In this document: piece by piece, positions 7,851 to 16,487 of the stretch | How positions within the stretch are numbered: position 1 is the first letter of the stretch | Layout: each line of letters begins with the position of its first letter | Assembly (NCBI RefSeq): GCF_014109725.1 | Contig: NZ_CP058554.1 | Span: 2,790,001 to 2,854,000 of the forward strand | DNA from: Comamonas piscis | Lineage (GTDB): Bacteria > Pseudomonadota > Gammaproteobacteria > Burkholderiales > Burkholderiaceae_C | Direction of reading: 5' to 3' | Length of the DNA stretch: 64,000 nucleotides | Position numbers and translations under genes: made by a program | Notes under the pieces: model-generated | Told to the model about the DNA's origin: nothing | The model's input: only the letters and a program-made list of their open reading frames with translations | Database searches by the model: none

Positions 7851-8407
7851 AGCAACAACGCGGAATGCTGGATCTATCCATGGCGGCCATCGTGGCCGGG
7901 CTGGTGGTGCTGACTGTGGTGGTGGGCCTGGTGCAGCAAAACCGCATCAGCAAGCTGCGACTGCAGCACGCCGACACGTTGACCGGCATCGCGCAGGCCA
8001 ATACCAAGGCCTACGAGGCGCTCGACCGCTATCGGGCTGCTGTGGACACTGCGGGCCGCGCGCTCGCGCAACAGATTCAAACGCAAGAAGGGGAAACCAA
8101 TGCAAAAATTGAAGCGCTGTCTGATCTTGCTGGCATCGAGCGCGCTAGCCGCCTGCGCGACCAGCGCACCTACGACGACAGCATCCGTCATTGGCAGGGT
8201 CTGGCCAGGCGTGCCAGCACTGACGGCGAGCGCCAAGCAACAGCAGCCGCCATCGGAGTGCTTGCCGACCTGCACGCAAGACTTGATGAAAGAGCGGGAG
8301 TCTACGCGGGCCAGGCTGACCAGTGCCGCGTCCGAGGCCTGGCCTGCGAAAGAGCCTACCAAACCGTAGCCGACATGATCAACGCCGGCCCGCCAAAGGA
8401 CGAATAG
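7847..8407 (+). CDS. Inner-membrane spanin subunit (Rz/LysB-like)
   Basis: 186 residues from the ATG at 7847 that overlaps the endolysin TGA. A single N-terminal membrane segment (about 10-29, LSMAAIVAGLVVLTVVVGLV) is followed by a long helical periplasmic domain rich in Ala, Gln, Asp and Arg. This is the standard i-spanin design. It pairs with an outer-membrane lipoprotein encoded inside it in another frame (8100-8369) to fuse the two membranes in the last step of lysis. The C-terminus carries two cysteines (DQCRVRGLACERAY) that could form intermolecular disulfides. Confidence 0.88.
   Translation: MKQQRGMLDLSMAAIVAGLVVLTVVVGLVQQNRISKLRLQHADTLTGIAQANTKAYEALDRYRAAVDTAGRALAQQIQTQEGETNAKIEALSDLAGIERASRLRDQRTYDDSIRHWQGLARRASTDGERQATAAAIGVLADLHARLDERAGVYAGQADQCRVRGLACERAYQTVADMINAGPPKDE
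8100..8369 (+). CDS. Outer-membrane spanin lipoprotein (Rz1/LysC-like), nested in Rz
   Basis: 89 residues wholly inside the Rz gene in the +1 frame. It is real because it begins with a lipoprotein signal, CLILLASSALAAC, with lipobox LAAC and Cys19 as lipidation site. It also has its own ribosome site GAAGGGG seven bases before the ATG. The mature part is Pro/Thr-rich (APTTTASVIGRVWPGVPAL, KQQQPPSECLPTC), typical of Rz1. It sits in the outer membrane and meets the i-spanin in the periplasm. The fully nested arrangement equals that of lambda Rz/Rz1. Confidence 0.88.
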   Translation: MQKLKRCLILLASSALAACATSAPTTTASVIGRVWPGVPALTASAKQQQPPSECLPTCTQDLMKERESTRARLTSAASEAWPAKEPTKP

Positions 8408-8408
8408 C

Positions 8409-8924
8409 ATGTGGAAGCTACAAAGCCTGCGCACCCTTATCGAGGCCGCAGTGCCTGACCTCAAAGCCAACCCCGAGAATATCGAAGTGGTGGCCACCTC
8501 GGGCCGGGCAGTGGGCACGATGGCAAAAAGCCTGTCGTTTGAGTACGCCTACACCATCGAAGTGGCGGTGCTGGACTTCACTGGCCACACCGATGCGCTG
8601 TTTGTGCCGCTGATGGCATGGTTGCGCGTCCACCAGCCTGAGCTGTTGCTCAACCCTACCAGCCAGGCCAGCGGCCTGCAGTTTCGGGTGGAGCTGCTCA
8701 ACACCGCAGGCGCCGATATCGGCATTCTTGTGCCCGTCACCGAGCGCGTGATTGTCACCGCCGACCCCAACCACCCCACGCGCCTGATTTGTGACCACCC
8801 CGCCGAGCCCCAGGTAATAGGCACCAATCGCCTGCCCGAGCATTGGGAGCTGTGGCTTAAAGACCAGCTGCTGGCCACATGGGACATTCCAACACCGCCC
8901 GAAGAAGCGCGGTTTGTGCTGTAG
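8409..8924 (+). CDS. R: Tail completion protein gpR
   Basis: 171 residues. MWKLQSLRTLIEAAVPDLKA and FEYAYTIEVAVLDFTGHTD are characteristic of P2 gpR, as is the C-terminal EHWELWLKDQLLATW. It acts at the head-proximal end of the tail. It starts 2 bases after the Rz stop and is followed closely by S. Confidence 0.88.
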   Translation: MWKLQSLRTLIEAAVPDLKANPENIEVVATSGRAVGTMAKSLSFEYAYTIEVAVLDFTGHTDALFVPLMAWLRVHQPELLLNPTSQASGLQFRVELLNTAGADIGILVPVTERVIVTADPNHPTRLICDHPAEPQVIGTNRLPEHWELWLKDQLLATWDIPTPPEEARFVL

Positions 8925-8927
8925 CCG

Positions 8928-9404
8928 ATGGCAGACTTTCGCGCCATTGAAGACTGGGCCGGCCACCTGCTGGCCAAGCTGGACGGCACCGCGCGCCGGC
9001 GCCTGGCCGTGGACATTGCCCGCAAGCTGCGCACGGCCAACACCCAGCGCATGCGCGCCCAGACCGACCCGGACGGCAACGCCTGGGCACCGCGCAAGGC
9101 CCCCAGCGGCGCCCTGCGCAGCAAGCGCGCCCAGGTGCGCCAACAGGCCCAGCAGCGCAAGCCCATGTTTGCCAAGCTGCGCATGCAGCGCAACATAAGG
9201 GCGCGCAGCGAGGGCGGCAACGCGGCGGTGGTGGAGTTTGTCGGCCGCGCCCAGCGCATCGCCCGCGTACATCACTATGGCGAAACCGATCTGGTGAACC
9301 CGGGCGGCCCAAGCTACGACTACCCAGCGCGCGAGCTGATCGGCATCAGCAAAGATGACACCGATTGGCTGCGCGAATACCTGCTGGACTACCTGAGCAA
9401 GTAG
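8928..9404 (+). CDS. S: Tail completion protein gpS (virion morphogenesis family)
   Basis: 158 residues. MADFRAIEDWAGHLLAKL, RTANTQRMRAQTDPDGNAWAPR and the C-terminal PARELIGISKDDTDWLREYLLDYL match the P2 gpS/phage virion morphogenesis family. It works with gpR in tail completion or head-tail joining. It is the last gene of the predicted O operon; the next late promoter follows within 25 bases. Confidence 0.9.
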   Translation: MADFRAIEDWAGHLLAKLDGTARRRLAVDIARKLRTANTQRMRAQTDPDGNAWAPRKAPSGALRSKRAQVRQQAQQRKPMFAKLRMQRNIRARSEGGNAAVVEFVGRAQRIARVHHYGETDLVNPGGPSYDYPARELIGISKDDTDWLREYLLDYLSK

Positions 9405-9424
9405 CAGCCACCCGCTGCAGAAAT

Positions 9425-9489
9425 TGTGCGAGGCGCAGCCACAGCGCCCGCTGCTGGCCTTCCGCGCGCGCGCGGCCGACACTGGCCGC
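9425..9489 (+). promoter_or_regulatory. Predicted Ogr-activated late promoter for V-W-J-I-tail fibre
   Basis: TGT 9425-9427, thirteen bases, ACA 9441-9443, followed by an alternating GC block and GACACT at 9478-9483 as a -10 candidate. The dyad centre (9434) is 56 bases from the ATG of V. With the P2 rule of -55 the transcript would start at or next to that ATG. The element shares long identical stretches with the FI promoter (from CGCAGCCACAGCG through CGCTGCTGG). Confidence 0.75.
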
Positions 9490-10104
9490 ATGCCCCCAAA
9501 CACCAGCCCAGAAACCAACCCGCTAGAGCTATCGCGCCAACTGGCCAACGTGGCCCGCATGGGCACGATTGCGGCTGTTGACTTGGGCGCCGCGCGCTGC
9601 CGCGTCAAGACAGGCGACAACGAAACCGATTGGCTGCCATGGTTCACGAGCCGAGCCGCAGGCGACAAGGGCAGCCAGTGGTGGCCACCTGTCAAGGGTG
9701 AGCAATGCATGGTGCTGGCCACGGGCGGCGACATGGGCCAGGGCTGCGTGCTGCTGGGCGTTTACAGCGACCGCATGACCGCCCCCAGCAACCAGGCAGA
9801 CACCTGCCGCACCCAGTTCAGCAAACAGGACTACAGCGAAACCGCCAAGGGCGAACACCTGCTGCACCTTGAAAAGCGCGTGCGCTTTGAAGTGGCAGAG
9901 GGCTGCAGCATCACCATGGAGCAAGACAGCATCACGTTGCAGGCCGGTGGCGCCACGCTCACCATTGGCTCGGGCCAGATCGCGGCCAACGTCAATGTGG
10001 TGGGCGAAGCCGATGTGATCGCCTCGGGCATCAGCCTGGTGAGCCACCTGCACAAGGGCGTCATTCCTGGCCCTGCATTGACCCAAGGGCCGGTGCCAGC
10101 ATGA
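9490..10104 (+). CDS. V: Baseplate spike protein gpV
   Basis: 204 residues from the ATG at 9490. LELSRQLANVARMGTIAAVDLGAARCRVKTGDNETDWLPW is the conserved start of P2 gpV (OB-fold). It is followed by beta-helix sequence (SITMEQDSITLQAGGATLTIG) and a tip SHLHKGVIPG whose HxH would bind the apical iron known in P2 gpV. It is the membrane-piercing spike under the tail tube. The open frame further upstream runs through the promoter and is not coding. The start lies about one base after the predicted transcription start. Confidence 0.92.
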   Translation: MPPNTSPETNPLELSRQLANVARMGTIAAVDLGAARCRVKTGDNETDWLPWFTSRAAGDKGSQWWPPVKGEQCMVLATGGDMGQGCVLLGVYSDRMTAPSNQADTCRTQFSKQDYSETAKGEHLLHLEKRVRFEVAEGCSITMEQDSITLQAGGATLTIGSGQIAANVNVVGEADVIASGISLVSHLHKGVIPGPALTQGPVPA

Positions 10105-10460
10105 TGAACGCCCAGACCGGCACCCGCATGGATGCCATCAGCCACTTGCGCCAATCGGTGATGGACATCCTGACCACGCCCATCGGCAGCCGCGTGATGC
10201 GCCGCGACTACGGCAGCCTGCTGCAGGCGCTGGTCGATCAGCCCGACAACCTGCTTGCGCAAACCCGCGTTTTTTCGGCTATCCAATCGGCGCTGATGCG
10301 CTGGGAGCCGCGCATTGAAGTCAAGCAGATCAAAAGCCTGCGCGACCCAAGCCGCCCCGGCTATGCCGAGTATCAAATTTTGGGCACCTACAACAGCGAC
10401 TTTGGCGCAAGCCAGCCGCTGCGCCTGTCGGTGCCCATTGCGTGGGGGGCATCCGCATGA
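10101..10460 (+). CDS. W: Baseplate wedge protein gpW (gp25-like)
   Basis: 119 residues, with the gp25/W hallmarks SVMDILTTPIGSRVMRRDYGS and EPRIEVKQIKS. It is a baseplate wedge subunit from which sheath polymerisation is organised. It overlaps the stop of V and the start of J, so V-W-J are coupled. Two adjacent ATGs (10101 and 10104) could serve as start. Confidence 0.92.
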   Translation: MMNAQTGTRMDAISHLRQSVMDILTTPIGSRVMRRDYGSLLQALVDQPDNLLAQTRVFSAIQSALMRWEPRIEVKQIKSLRDPSRPGYAEYQILGTYNSDFGASQPLRLSVPIAWGASA

Positions 10461-11308
10461 TCGAGCTGGCCACACTGCCCGCGCCTGATGTAGTCGAAGC
10501 GCTCAACTACGAAACGATTCTGGCCACCAGCAAAGCCGACCTGGCCGACCTGCTGCGCCCGTACCTACCAGCCGTAGACGATGTGCTGGCCCTGGAGAGC
10601 GAACCGGTCACCAAGCTGCTGGAATCCTTTGCCATGCGCGAAATGGCATACCGTGCGCGCGTCAACGATGCCGCCCGTGCCCACCTGCTGGCATTTGCCA
10701 AGGGCGCCGACCTTGACCATATCGCGGCCCTGGTGGGTGTCACACGCATGGACGGCGAGGCAGACAACCGGCTGCGCACCCGTGTGCAGCTGCGCATTGC
10801 GGCGCTGGCAAGCCAGGGTACACGGGAGTACTACGAGTTTCAGGCGATGACCGCCAGCCTCAACGTGCGCGCGGCCATGGCGACCAGCCCGCTGGCTGGC
10901 AAGGTGCTGCTGCAGCTGTGGTGCCAAGACCAAGCGCAGGCCGCCGCCACGCTGGCGGCAGTCTCTGCCGTGCTGAACAGCGATGCCGGGCGCATGCTGG
11001 GCGTGCCCATCACGGTGGTCGTGTCCCAGCCAAAGGCCGTCAACATCACCGCCAACATCTACCGCACCCGCAACGCGCCGGCCAACCTGCAGCAGCTGCT
11101 GCAGACCCGGCTGCAGGATGCCTTTGCCAGCATGGGCGACCTGCGCGCGACCGTGGCGCGCAGCTACATCACCACGCTGGTGCATGTTGAAGGCGTGGCC
11201 CGGGTGGAATACCCAGACAGCACGGCGCCTGCGGAAGTGACTTCCATCCCGGTGGGCTACTTCCCAACCTTGGGCCAGGTGCTGCTGGTGGACATGGGGG
11301 TGGCATAG
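10457..11308 (+). CDS. J: Baseplate assembly protein gpJ
   Basis: 283 residues from the ATG at 10457 that overlaps the W stop (ATGA). Conserved texts are FAMREMAYRARVNDAARAHLLAFA, ADLDHIAALVGVTR and GYFPTLGQVLLVDMG. gpJ forms the baseplate wedge with W and I and belongs to the T4 gp6-like baseplate family. Length is close to P2 gpJ (302). Confidence 0.92.
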   Translation: MIELATLPAPDVVEALNYETILATSKADLADLLRPYLPAVDDVLALESEPVTKLLESFAMREMAYRARVNDAARAHLLAFAKGADLDHIAALVGVTRMDGEADNRLRTRVQLRIAALASQGTREYYEFQAMTASLNVRAAMATSPLAGKVLLQLWCQDQAQAAATLAAVSAVLNSDAGRMLGVPITVVVSQPKAVNITANIYRTRNAPANLQQLLQTRLQDAFASMGDLRATVARSYITTLVHVEGVARVEYPDSTAPAEVTSIPVGYFPTLGQVLLVDMGVA

Positions 11309-11310
11309 CC

Positions 11311-12264
11311 ATGGCCGGCCCCAAAGTTTCCCAGCGCCACCGCAGTGTGCTGCCGCCCAATGCCAGCCTGCTGGAGCGTGCCATTGATGGCAACTTTCCA
11401 GCCGACTGGGCCAGCCTGGCCGACCAGGCCGAGCCTGCCGCAGATCCTGATGTGCTGCTGCCCTGGGTAGCGGCTCAATGGCAGCTCACCCAGTTCGACC
11501 GCTACTTTTCCGACCCGCGCGAGCTGCTGGCCAAGGGCCTGCCCTGGCTGCGTGAGCGCGGCAGCGCGGCGGCAGTCAAGCGGGCCATGGGCTGGCTGGG
11601 CTACACCGGTGTGCGGATCGAGGAAGACGGAGCGCGCCTGCACATCAGCCCGGGCCGGGAAGTCTCCATTGCCGACATGCAGCACATCGCCTACATGGTG
11701 CGGGCCAGCATCCCGCTGCATGTGAAGTTTTACCGCCTGTTCCACCGCTATGACCTGCGCCGCATCCGGCTGGACAACCGCCCACGGCTGGACAGCGGCA
11801 TGCTCGACAGCGACAGCGGCGTGCCCATTGACCTGGGCGGCGAAATTGTCCTGGGCAGCCAGGGTCAGTACTTCAACGCCGTGGCCCAGCGCCCCAAGAA
11901 CGGCCAGGTGCGCGCGCTGTGCACCATTGGCTGGAGCATGCGAACCCGCCGCAGGGACGTGCTGCGCCTGGACTCTTGGCGGCTCGACAGCCGCTTGCGC
12001 AAGGCGCCGCGCCTGATACCCACCCAAGTGGAAGCCCCAAACACGCCGGCCTATGTCCGGCTGCTGCCAAAAACAGGCTTTGGCCCGGCCTATGCCATCA
12101 CCGCCGCAGCCCGCAATGCGCAACCCCAGCAGACGCGGGCCGAAACCTATTGCGCCGTCGTGCCGCGCACCGTCAGCGCCCGCACTTGGACGGGGTACTG
12201 GGACGGGCACGCCTGGCAAGAGTCTGAAATCGCAACCAAATTCACCGAGGAAAACACACCATGA
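11311..12264 (+). CDS. I: Tail protein gpI with C-terminal extension
   Basis: 317 residues. The N-terminal 170 match P2 gpI (SVLPPNASLLERAIDG, LPWLRERGSAAAVKRAMGWLGY, VRASIPLHVKFYRLFHRYDLRR). Beyond this lies about 140 residues not found in P2 gpI (176 residues): repeats around DLRRIRLDNRPRLDSGMLDS and DVLRLDSWRLDSRLRKAPRL, then an aromatic end ARTWTGYWDGHAWQ. The extension probably adapts the baseplate to the different fibre genes that follow. The stop overlaps the next start. Confidence 0.88.
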   Translation: MAGPKVSQRHRSVLPPNASLLERAIDGNFPADWASLADQAEPAADPDVLLPWVAAQWQLTQFDRYFSDPRELLAKGLPWLRERGSAAAVKRAMGWLGYTGVRIEEDGARLHISPGREVSIADMQHIAYMVRASIPLHVKFYRLFHRYDLRRIRLDNRPRLDSGMLDSDSGVPIDLGGEIVLGSQGQYFNAVAQRPKNGQVRALCTIGWSMRTRRRDVLRLDSWRLDSRLRKAPRLIPTQVEAPNTPAYVRLLPKTGFGPAYAITAAARNAQPQQTRAETYCAVVPRTVSARTWTGYWDGHAWQESEIATKFTEENTP

Positions 12265-12752
12265 CAGTTGCTGTCTTGCAAGACGCTGGCCGCATCGCAC
12301 TGGCCAAGGCCCTGGCCGCCATGACCGCCCACTTTGCGTGGGGCCGGGGCGATGGCGCTTGGGGAGCCCCGCCCGCCGTGCCCAGCAACCGCACCAACCT
12401 GCTGGCCGAGGTGGGCCGGCGCCTGGTCACCACCGTGCGCTATGTGGTGCCCGCTGTCGAGGCTGATTTTGATGTGGAGATGGACGGCAAGCAGTTCTAC
12501 AAGTTCAGCGCCGACCCCACCCCCTACCTGTACCTGCGCGCCGAGTTTTCCACCGATGACGCCCTGAATGAGGAGATCCGCGAATGCGGCCTGTTCTTCG
12601 GCACGGTCGCCAAGGCAGGCGTGCCAGCGGGCCAGCGCTACCTGAAACCCGAGCAGGTGCAGGACGCGGGCTTTATGTACCACCTGACCTACCGCAGCAA
12701 ATCGACGCGCGAAGGCCAAAAGGCCTATGAAGAAGCGGTGCTGCCTCTGTAA
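12261..12752 (+). CDS. Unknown tail-fibre-module protein
   Basis: 163 residues, ATG overlapping the gpI TGA. The beginning MTVAVLQDAGRIALAKALAAMTAHFAWGRGDGAW resembles in style the N-termini of tail-collar fibre proteins (a helix followed by a GxGDG turn). The middle, VRYVVPAVEADFDVEMDGKQFYKF, is beta-rich. Its place between gpI and the large fibre protein suggests a connector between baseplate and fibre. Function inferred from place only. Confidence 0.65.
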   Translation: MTVAVLQDAGRIALAKALAAMTAHFAWGRGDGAWGAPPAVPSNRTNLLAEVGRRLVTTVRYVVPAVEADFDVEMDGKQFYKFSADPTPYLYLRAEFSTDDALNEEIRECGLFFGTVAKAGVPAGQRYLKPEQVQDAGFMYHLTYRSKSTREGQKAYEEAVLPL

Positions 12753-12766
12753 TTCAAGGCCAAACA

Positions 12767-14944
12767 ATGACCATCTACAAAACCTTTGACCGAGCTGATG
12801 GCTTTGTCAGCGTGGATCACCATGCAGACCGCATCCTGCAGTCGCGGGAGTTGAACGACAGCCAGGCCATGCAGCAAGATGCGCTGCGCCGGATCGCTGA
12901 CGGAATCTTCAGCGATGGCGACATTCGCGAGGGCGCCCGCTGCGCCATGAGTGCAGCCACGGGCATCGCCACCATGGACGCCGGCAGCATCTACATTGCC
13001 GGCCGCATCCACGACGTTGCCGCTGCCCTGGTGGCAGTGCCGGTTATCGGCACCCAGTATGTGGGCATCTACCTGGACACCACGAAGGTGACCGCAGTGG
13101 ATGATCCGCGCCTGTACAACCCAGCTGTGGAGGGCGAGGGACAAAACGAGCCAGGCGCCGACCGCACCCGCATGGTGGCGCGCTGGGGGCTGGCCGGCAG
13201 CCTGACAGTGCCCGGGGACTTCTTCCCGGTGTGGACGATTGAAGATGGCGTGGTCAAGCCGCGCGAGGCGCTGGGCACCAATAGCCCAATCATCGGGGCC
13301 ATTAAGGATTACGACATTGCCAGCACTGGCGGCGGCAACTACGTGGTAGACGGCCTGGCGGTTCTCATGAAAGAGGATGATCCAGAGGGCAACCAGGTCT
13401 ACACCGTCCAAGCCGGAGAAGCGCGGGTGGGTGGCATTGCTGTGTTCCGGCCCATCGACCGAACCGTGATTTACCCGGCTGTGGCCAACACCATGCTGAT
13501 TCAGAGCGAGCCCCATGCCGCCAGCGGTGAGGAGCTGCAGACCATCGCATTTGATCGCTTCCCGGTGTTGAAGCCTGCCACCGTCCGGGTGCAGCGCAAG
13601 AAAACCCAGCTGGTGACGCGCGGCCCGGTGGCGGGCGGAGCTGACCCACTGAACGAGAACAGCGTAGTAAAGATCAACAGCGTCAAGCTGGGTGGGGTCA
13701 CCTATGTGCCCAACACCGATTACAAGCTGACTGCAGGGCAAGTGGACTGGAGCCCGGGCGGTGCCGAGCCAGCGACCGGCAACCAGTACACCGTCGATTT
13801 TGAGTACATCAGTATCGAGCCGGTGCTGAACCAAACCCCGACCACCTTCCAGATTGCCAACCCGGTCAACGGCACCGTGCATTACGTGGACTACGAATTT
13901 GCCATGCGCCGCTTTGACCGCCTGGTGATGGATGACCAGGGGGTGTTCAGCGTCATCAAGGGCGTGCCGGCCACCTGGCTGCCCGTGAAGCCCGATGTGC
14001 CTGCTGGCCAGCTGCTGCTGGCCACCATCTATCAAAGCTGGATGCAGGACACGCGCCAACTGCTGCTGGACAGCTGGCGAATGGTGCCCATGCAGACCAT
14101 TGCCAACTATTCCAACCGCATGGACGATATCGAGTTGGATTTGGCCGAGCTGCGTTTGGCCACCGATGTGAACGGGCGCTACAGCGGTTTGAAGAAGGGC
14201 TATTTTGCTGATCCCATGCGCGACGACAGCATGCGCGACCAGGGGATGGAACAGACAGCGCAGATCGCCGATGGGGCGCTGCAGCTCTATGAGGACTTCG
14301 GAGCGCACCTGCTTGACGATGGCAAAACCGCCTATGCCATGGGGTACGACCTTGCGGTGGGCCTGCGCCAATCAGCCTACAGCCGGAGCATGGCCATCAA
14401 CCCCAGCGTGGCCGTGGGCCAGCTGCCTGCATCCATCACGCTGGCACCGCCCATCGACAGATGGGAAGTGCCAGGGGTGCGCAAGTATCCCAAAAGGGTG
14501 CAGTTCCTCTACGCCCCTATTTACTTCCCGGGGCAAACCGTTGCCGGCAGCGTGCAATCGGAGTTCGACAAGAACTTCGACAAATCCCTGATCGATACCA
14601 GCGACATCTATCTGCGCGAGATCGATGTGGGCGTGACGATTGCCGGGTTTGATCCGCTGGAGCCTGTGAAGGCTGCCACCTTTGACGGCCAGGACATTGC
14701 GCTAAAAGATGCCCAGGGACAAACGCCAACGGCGAATGCGCAGGGCGTGGTGCAAGGCAGTTTCAAGGTGCCCAAGGGCATCACTGTCGGCACCAAGCGC
14801 CTGCGGATCGAGGGCGATAACGGGAGCTATGGAGAAGCCAGCTACACCGGATCGGCCACCTTGAAGCTGTCTGTCTCTTTCCTCTATCGCGGCGACTTTA
14901 TCGTGGCCGGCGTGGGCAACCAAACGGTGAACTATGTCGTATAA
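12767..14944 (+). CDS. Large tail-fibre protein, DUF4815-like
   Basis: 725 residues. The region MTIYKTFDRADGFVSVDHHADRILQSRELN through GSIYIAGRIHDV resembles the N-terminal domain of DUF4815 phage fibre proteins. Beta-rich modules follow, including a strand-rich piece with TVRVQRKKTQLVTRGPVAGG and PNTDYKLTAGQVDWSPGG, then a C-terminal beta sandwich ending YRGDFIVAGVGNQTVNYVV. It takes the place of P2 gpH. It is probably a baseplate-anchored fibre or appendage that recognises the host surface. The last 11 bases overlap the next gene. Confidence 0.75.
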   Translation: MTIYKTFDRADGFVSVDHHADRILQSRELNDSQAMQQDALRRIADGIFSDGDIREGARCAMSAATGIATMDAGSIYIAGRIHDVAAALVAVPVIGTQYVGIYLDTTKVTAVDDPRLYNPAVEGEGQNEPGADRTRMVARWGLAGSLTVPGDFFPVWTIEDGVVKPREALGTNSPIIGAIKDYDIASTGGGNYVVDGLAVLMKEDDPEGNQVYTVQAGEARVGGIAVFRPIDRTVIYPAVANTMLIQSEPHAASGEELQTIAFDRFPVLKPATVRVQRKKTQLVTRGPVAGGADPLNENSVVKINSVKLGGVTYVPNTDYKLTAGQVDWSPGGAEPATGNQYTVDFEYISIEPVLNQTPTTFQIANPVNGTVHYVDYEFAMRRFDRLVMDDQGVFSVIKGVPATWLPVKPDVPAGQLLLATIYQSWMQDTRQLLLDSWRMVPMQTIANYSNRMDDIELDLAELRLATDVNGRYSGLKKGYFADPMRDDSMRDQGMEQTAQIADGALQLYEDFGAHLLDDGKTAYAMGYDLAVGLRQSAYSRSMAINPSVAVGQLPASITLAPPIDRWEVPGVRKYPKRVQFLYAPIYFPGQTVAGSVQSEFDKNFDKSLIDTSDIYLREIDVGVTIAGFDPLEPVKAATFDGQDIALKDAQGQTPTANAQGVVQGSFKVPKGITVGTKRLRIEGDNGSYGEASYTGSATLKLSVSFLYRGDFIVAGVGNQTVNYVV

Positions 14945-15962
14945 CGTCCTGACTCAAGCAATCAACCCGCCAGCCACCGGCCAATATGCGGGCGCAAACC
15001 TGTTCTTTGCGAAGAAGGGCGAGGCCGTGCTGATCAGCATCGGCCAGGCCGACGAAAAGGGCTTGCCAAAGAACGAGATGGCCACTGTGCGGCTGGAGCC
15101 GGCGCAGATCAACACTGCGGGCGCCACGAATGTCATCTGGCCCACGCCCGTGCTGCTGCAGGCTGGCTTGCCCTATGCACTCAGCATCAGCGCGGCCGAT
15201 ACCGACACCGCGCCCTATGTGGCGCAGGTGGGCGAAGTCAACCAGGCGGGCGGCTATGTCACGCAGCCACCGGCAGAAATTGGCGCGCTCAGTCACACCA
15301 ACGAATCGGGGGTGGTGACCAAGTATCTCAACCGCTTCTTGCGCTTTGAGCTGCTGGCCGTGCAGTACCAGCAGACAGCGCAGACCTTTGTGGTGGGGCA
15401 GCATGCGGTGGTCAACGCCACAAACCTGACGGTGAACGCCGGCGCCATCCAACCCGCGCCAGATGCCCGGGTGACCTACCAGCTCAAGCTGCTGGACGAT
15501 CAGGGCGCGCTCAAGGCCACCCACGATGTGGATGTGGCGCAGCCCATTCAGCTGGCGGCGCCCCACACCGGTGGCGTGCAGGTGGAGGCCACCTTGCGGC
15601 GTGCAGCCAACGGCCTGGCACCCGTGCTTGAGCAGGGCACTGTGCTGGTGGTGGGCAGCTTGCTGGCTGATGGCACCTACATCACGCCGGCTGTTCAGCT
15701 GGCCGGTGGCAATGCCATCACGGTGATCTTCGAGGCCAGCCTGCCCGCTGGTTCCTCTGTGCAGGTGGCCTGCAGCACCGACGACGGCGCTATCTGGATT
15801 GATGTGCCCTTTGACAGCAGCAGCGCGCAGACGGCGGGCGATGTGGAGCTGACCCACAAGCGGACGGGGCTGGCCGGTGCTGCGCTGCGCTTGCGGCTGC
15901 GGCTGCTGGGGAACACCAATGCACGGCCCAAGGTGCGCAACCTGCGCGCCGTCATTCTGTAA
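14934..15962 (+). CDS. Tail-fibre-associated beta-rich protein, unknown
   Basis: 342 residues, starting inside the last codons of the preceding gene (11-base overlap). Beta-rich throughout, without cysteine clusters or catalytic motifs. Segments such as TYQLKLLDDQGALKATHDV and QVACSTDDGAIWIDVPF resemble beta-sandwich or carbohydrate-binding modules, and the end RLRLRLLGNTNARPKVRNLRAVIL is amphipathic. It lies in the fibre module and is probably part of the host-binding appendage. No named family recognised. Confidence 0.65.
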   Translation: MSYNVLTQAINPPATGQYAGANLFFAKKGEAVLISIGQADEKGLPKNEMATVRLEPAQINTAGATNVIWPTPVLLQAGLPYALSISAADTDTAPYVAQVGEVNQAGGYVTQPPAEIGALSHTNESGVVTKYLNRFLRFELLAVQYQQTAQTFVVGQHAVVNATNLTVNAGAIQPAPDARVTYQLKLLDDQGALKATHDVDVAQPIQLAAPHTGGVQVEATLRRAANGLAPVLEQGTVLVVGSLLADGTYITPAVQLAGGNAITVIFEASLPAGSSVQVACSTDDGAIWIDVPFDSSSAQTAGDVELTHKRTGLAGAALRLRLRLLGNTNARPKVRNLRAVIL

Positions 15963-15971
15963 GGGGCGGCC

Positions 15972-16487
15972 ATGGCGACCCAAGAAGACAACACAGAGTT
16001 TTACGACCTGCCGCTGCCCTATGCGGGAAACAAGCTCTCGGACGATGTGGAGCGACTGCGCGCATTGGGCCGTGCGGTGGACGCTGCGCTGCACGAGCTG
16101 AGCGAGCTGGTGGACACCAGGGCGGACGCCGAGGCGGTAGACGGTGCGCTCGATGCGCTGCAAGAGGCCATCAACAACCTGGGCGCTGCGCGGGTGCGAA
16201 CCGTCAACGGAAAAGCCGGGGAAGAAATTACCCTGGCGCGCGCCGACTTGAGGCTGGGGCCGGCTAATGGCCCAACCGCGACGAGCATCGCCTATGACCC
16301 CGGCGGGCGCGTGTCGGTGGTGACCGAGACGCTGGATGCTAAGCCAGCAGTCACCACCATCAGCTACGACGAAGACGGCAACGTCAAAACCGTGGTGACC
16401 ATCTACGACGGACGCAAGCGCACCGAGACCCTGACCTACAACAACGGGCGGCTGGAAAGCTCCGCCGCAACGGAGGAAGCTGTATGA
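15972..16487 (+). CDS. Tail-fibre segment with coiled coil and fibre motif
   Basis: 171 residues. Residues about 20-65 form a heptad-like helix (DDVERLRALGRAVDAALHEL and onward). They are followed by RVRTVNGKAGEEITLARADL, a motif common in tail-fibre shafts (VNGK-G--ITL). The C-terminal half has repeating SYDEDGNVKTVVTIYDGRK-type hairpins. Such short trimerising proteins form fibre shafts. The stop overlaps the start of the next gene by four bases. Confidence 0.65.
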   Translation: MATQEDNTEFYDLPLPYAGNKLSDDVERLRALGRAVDAALHELSELVDTRADAEAVDGALDALQEAINNLGAARVRTVNGKAGEEITLARADLRLGPANGPTATSIAYDPGGRVSVVTETLDAKPAVTTISYDEDGNVKTVVTIYDGRKRTETLTYNNGRLESSAATEEAV

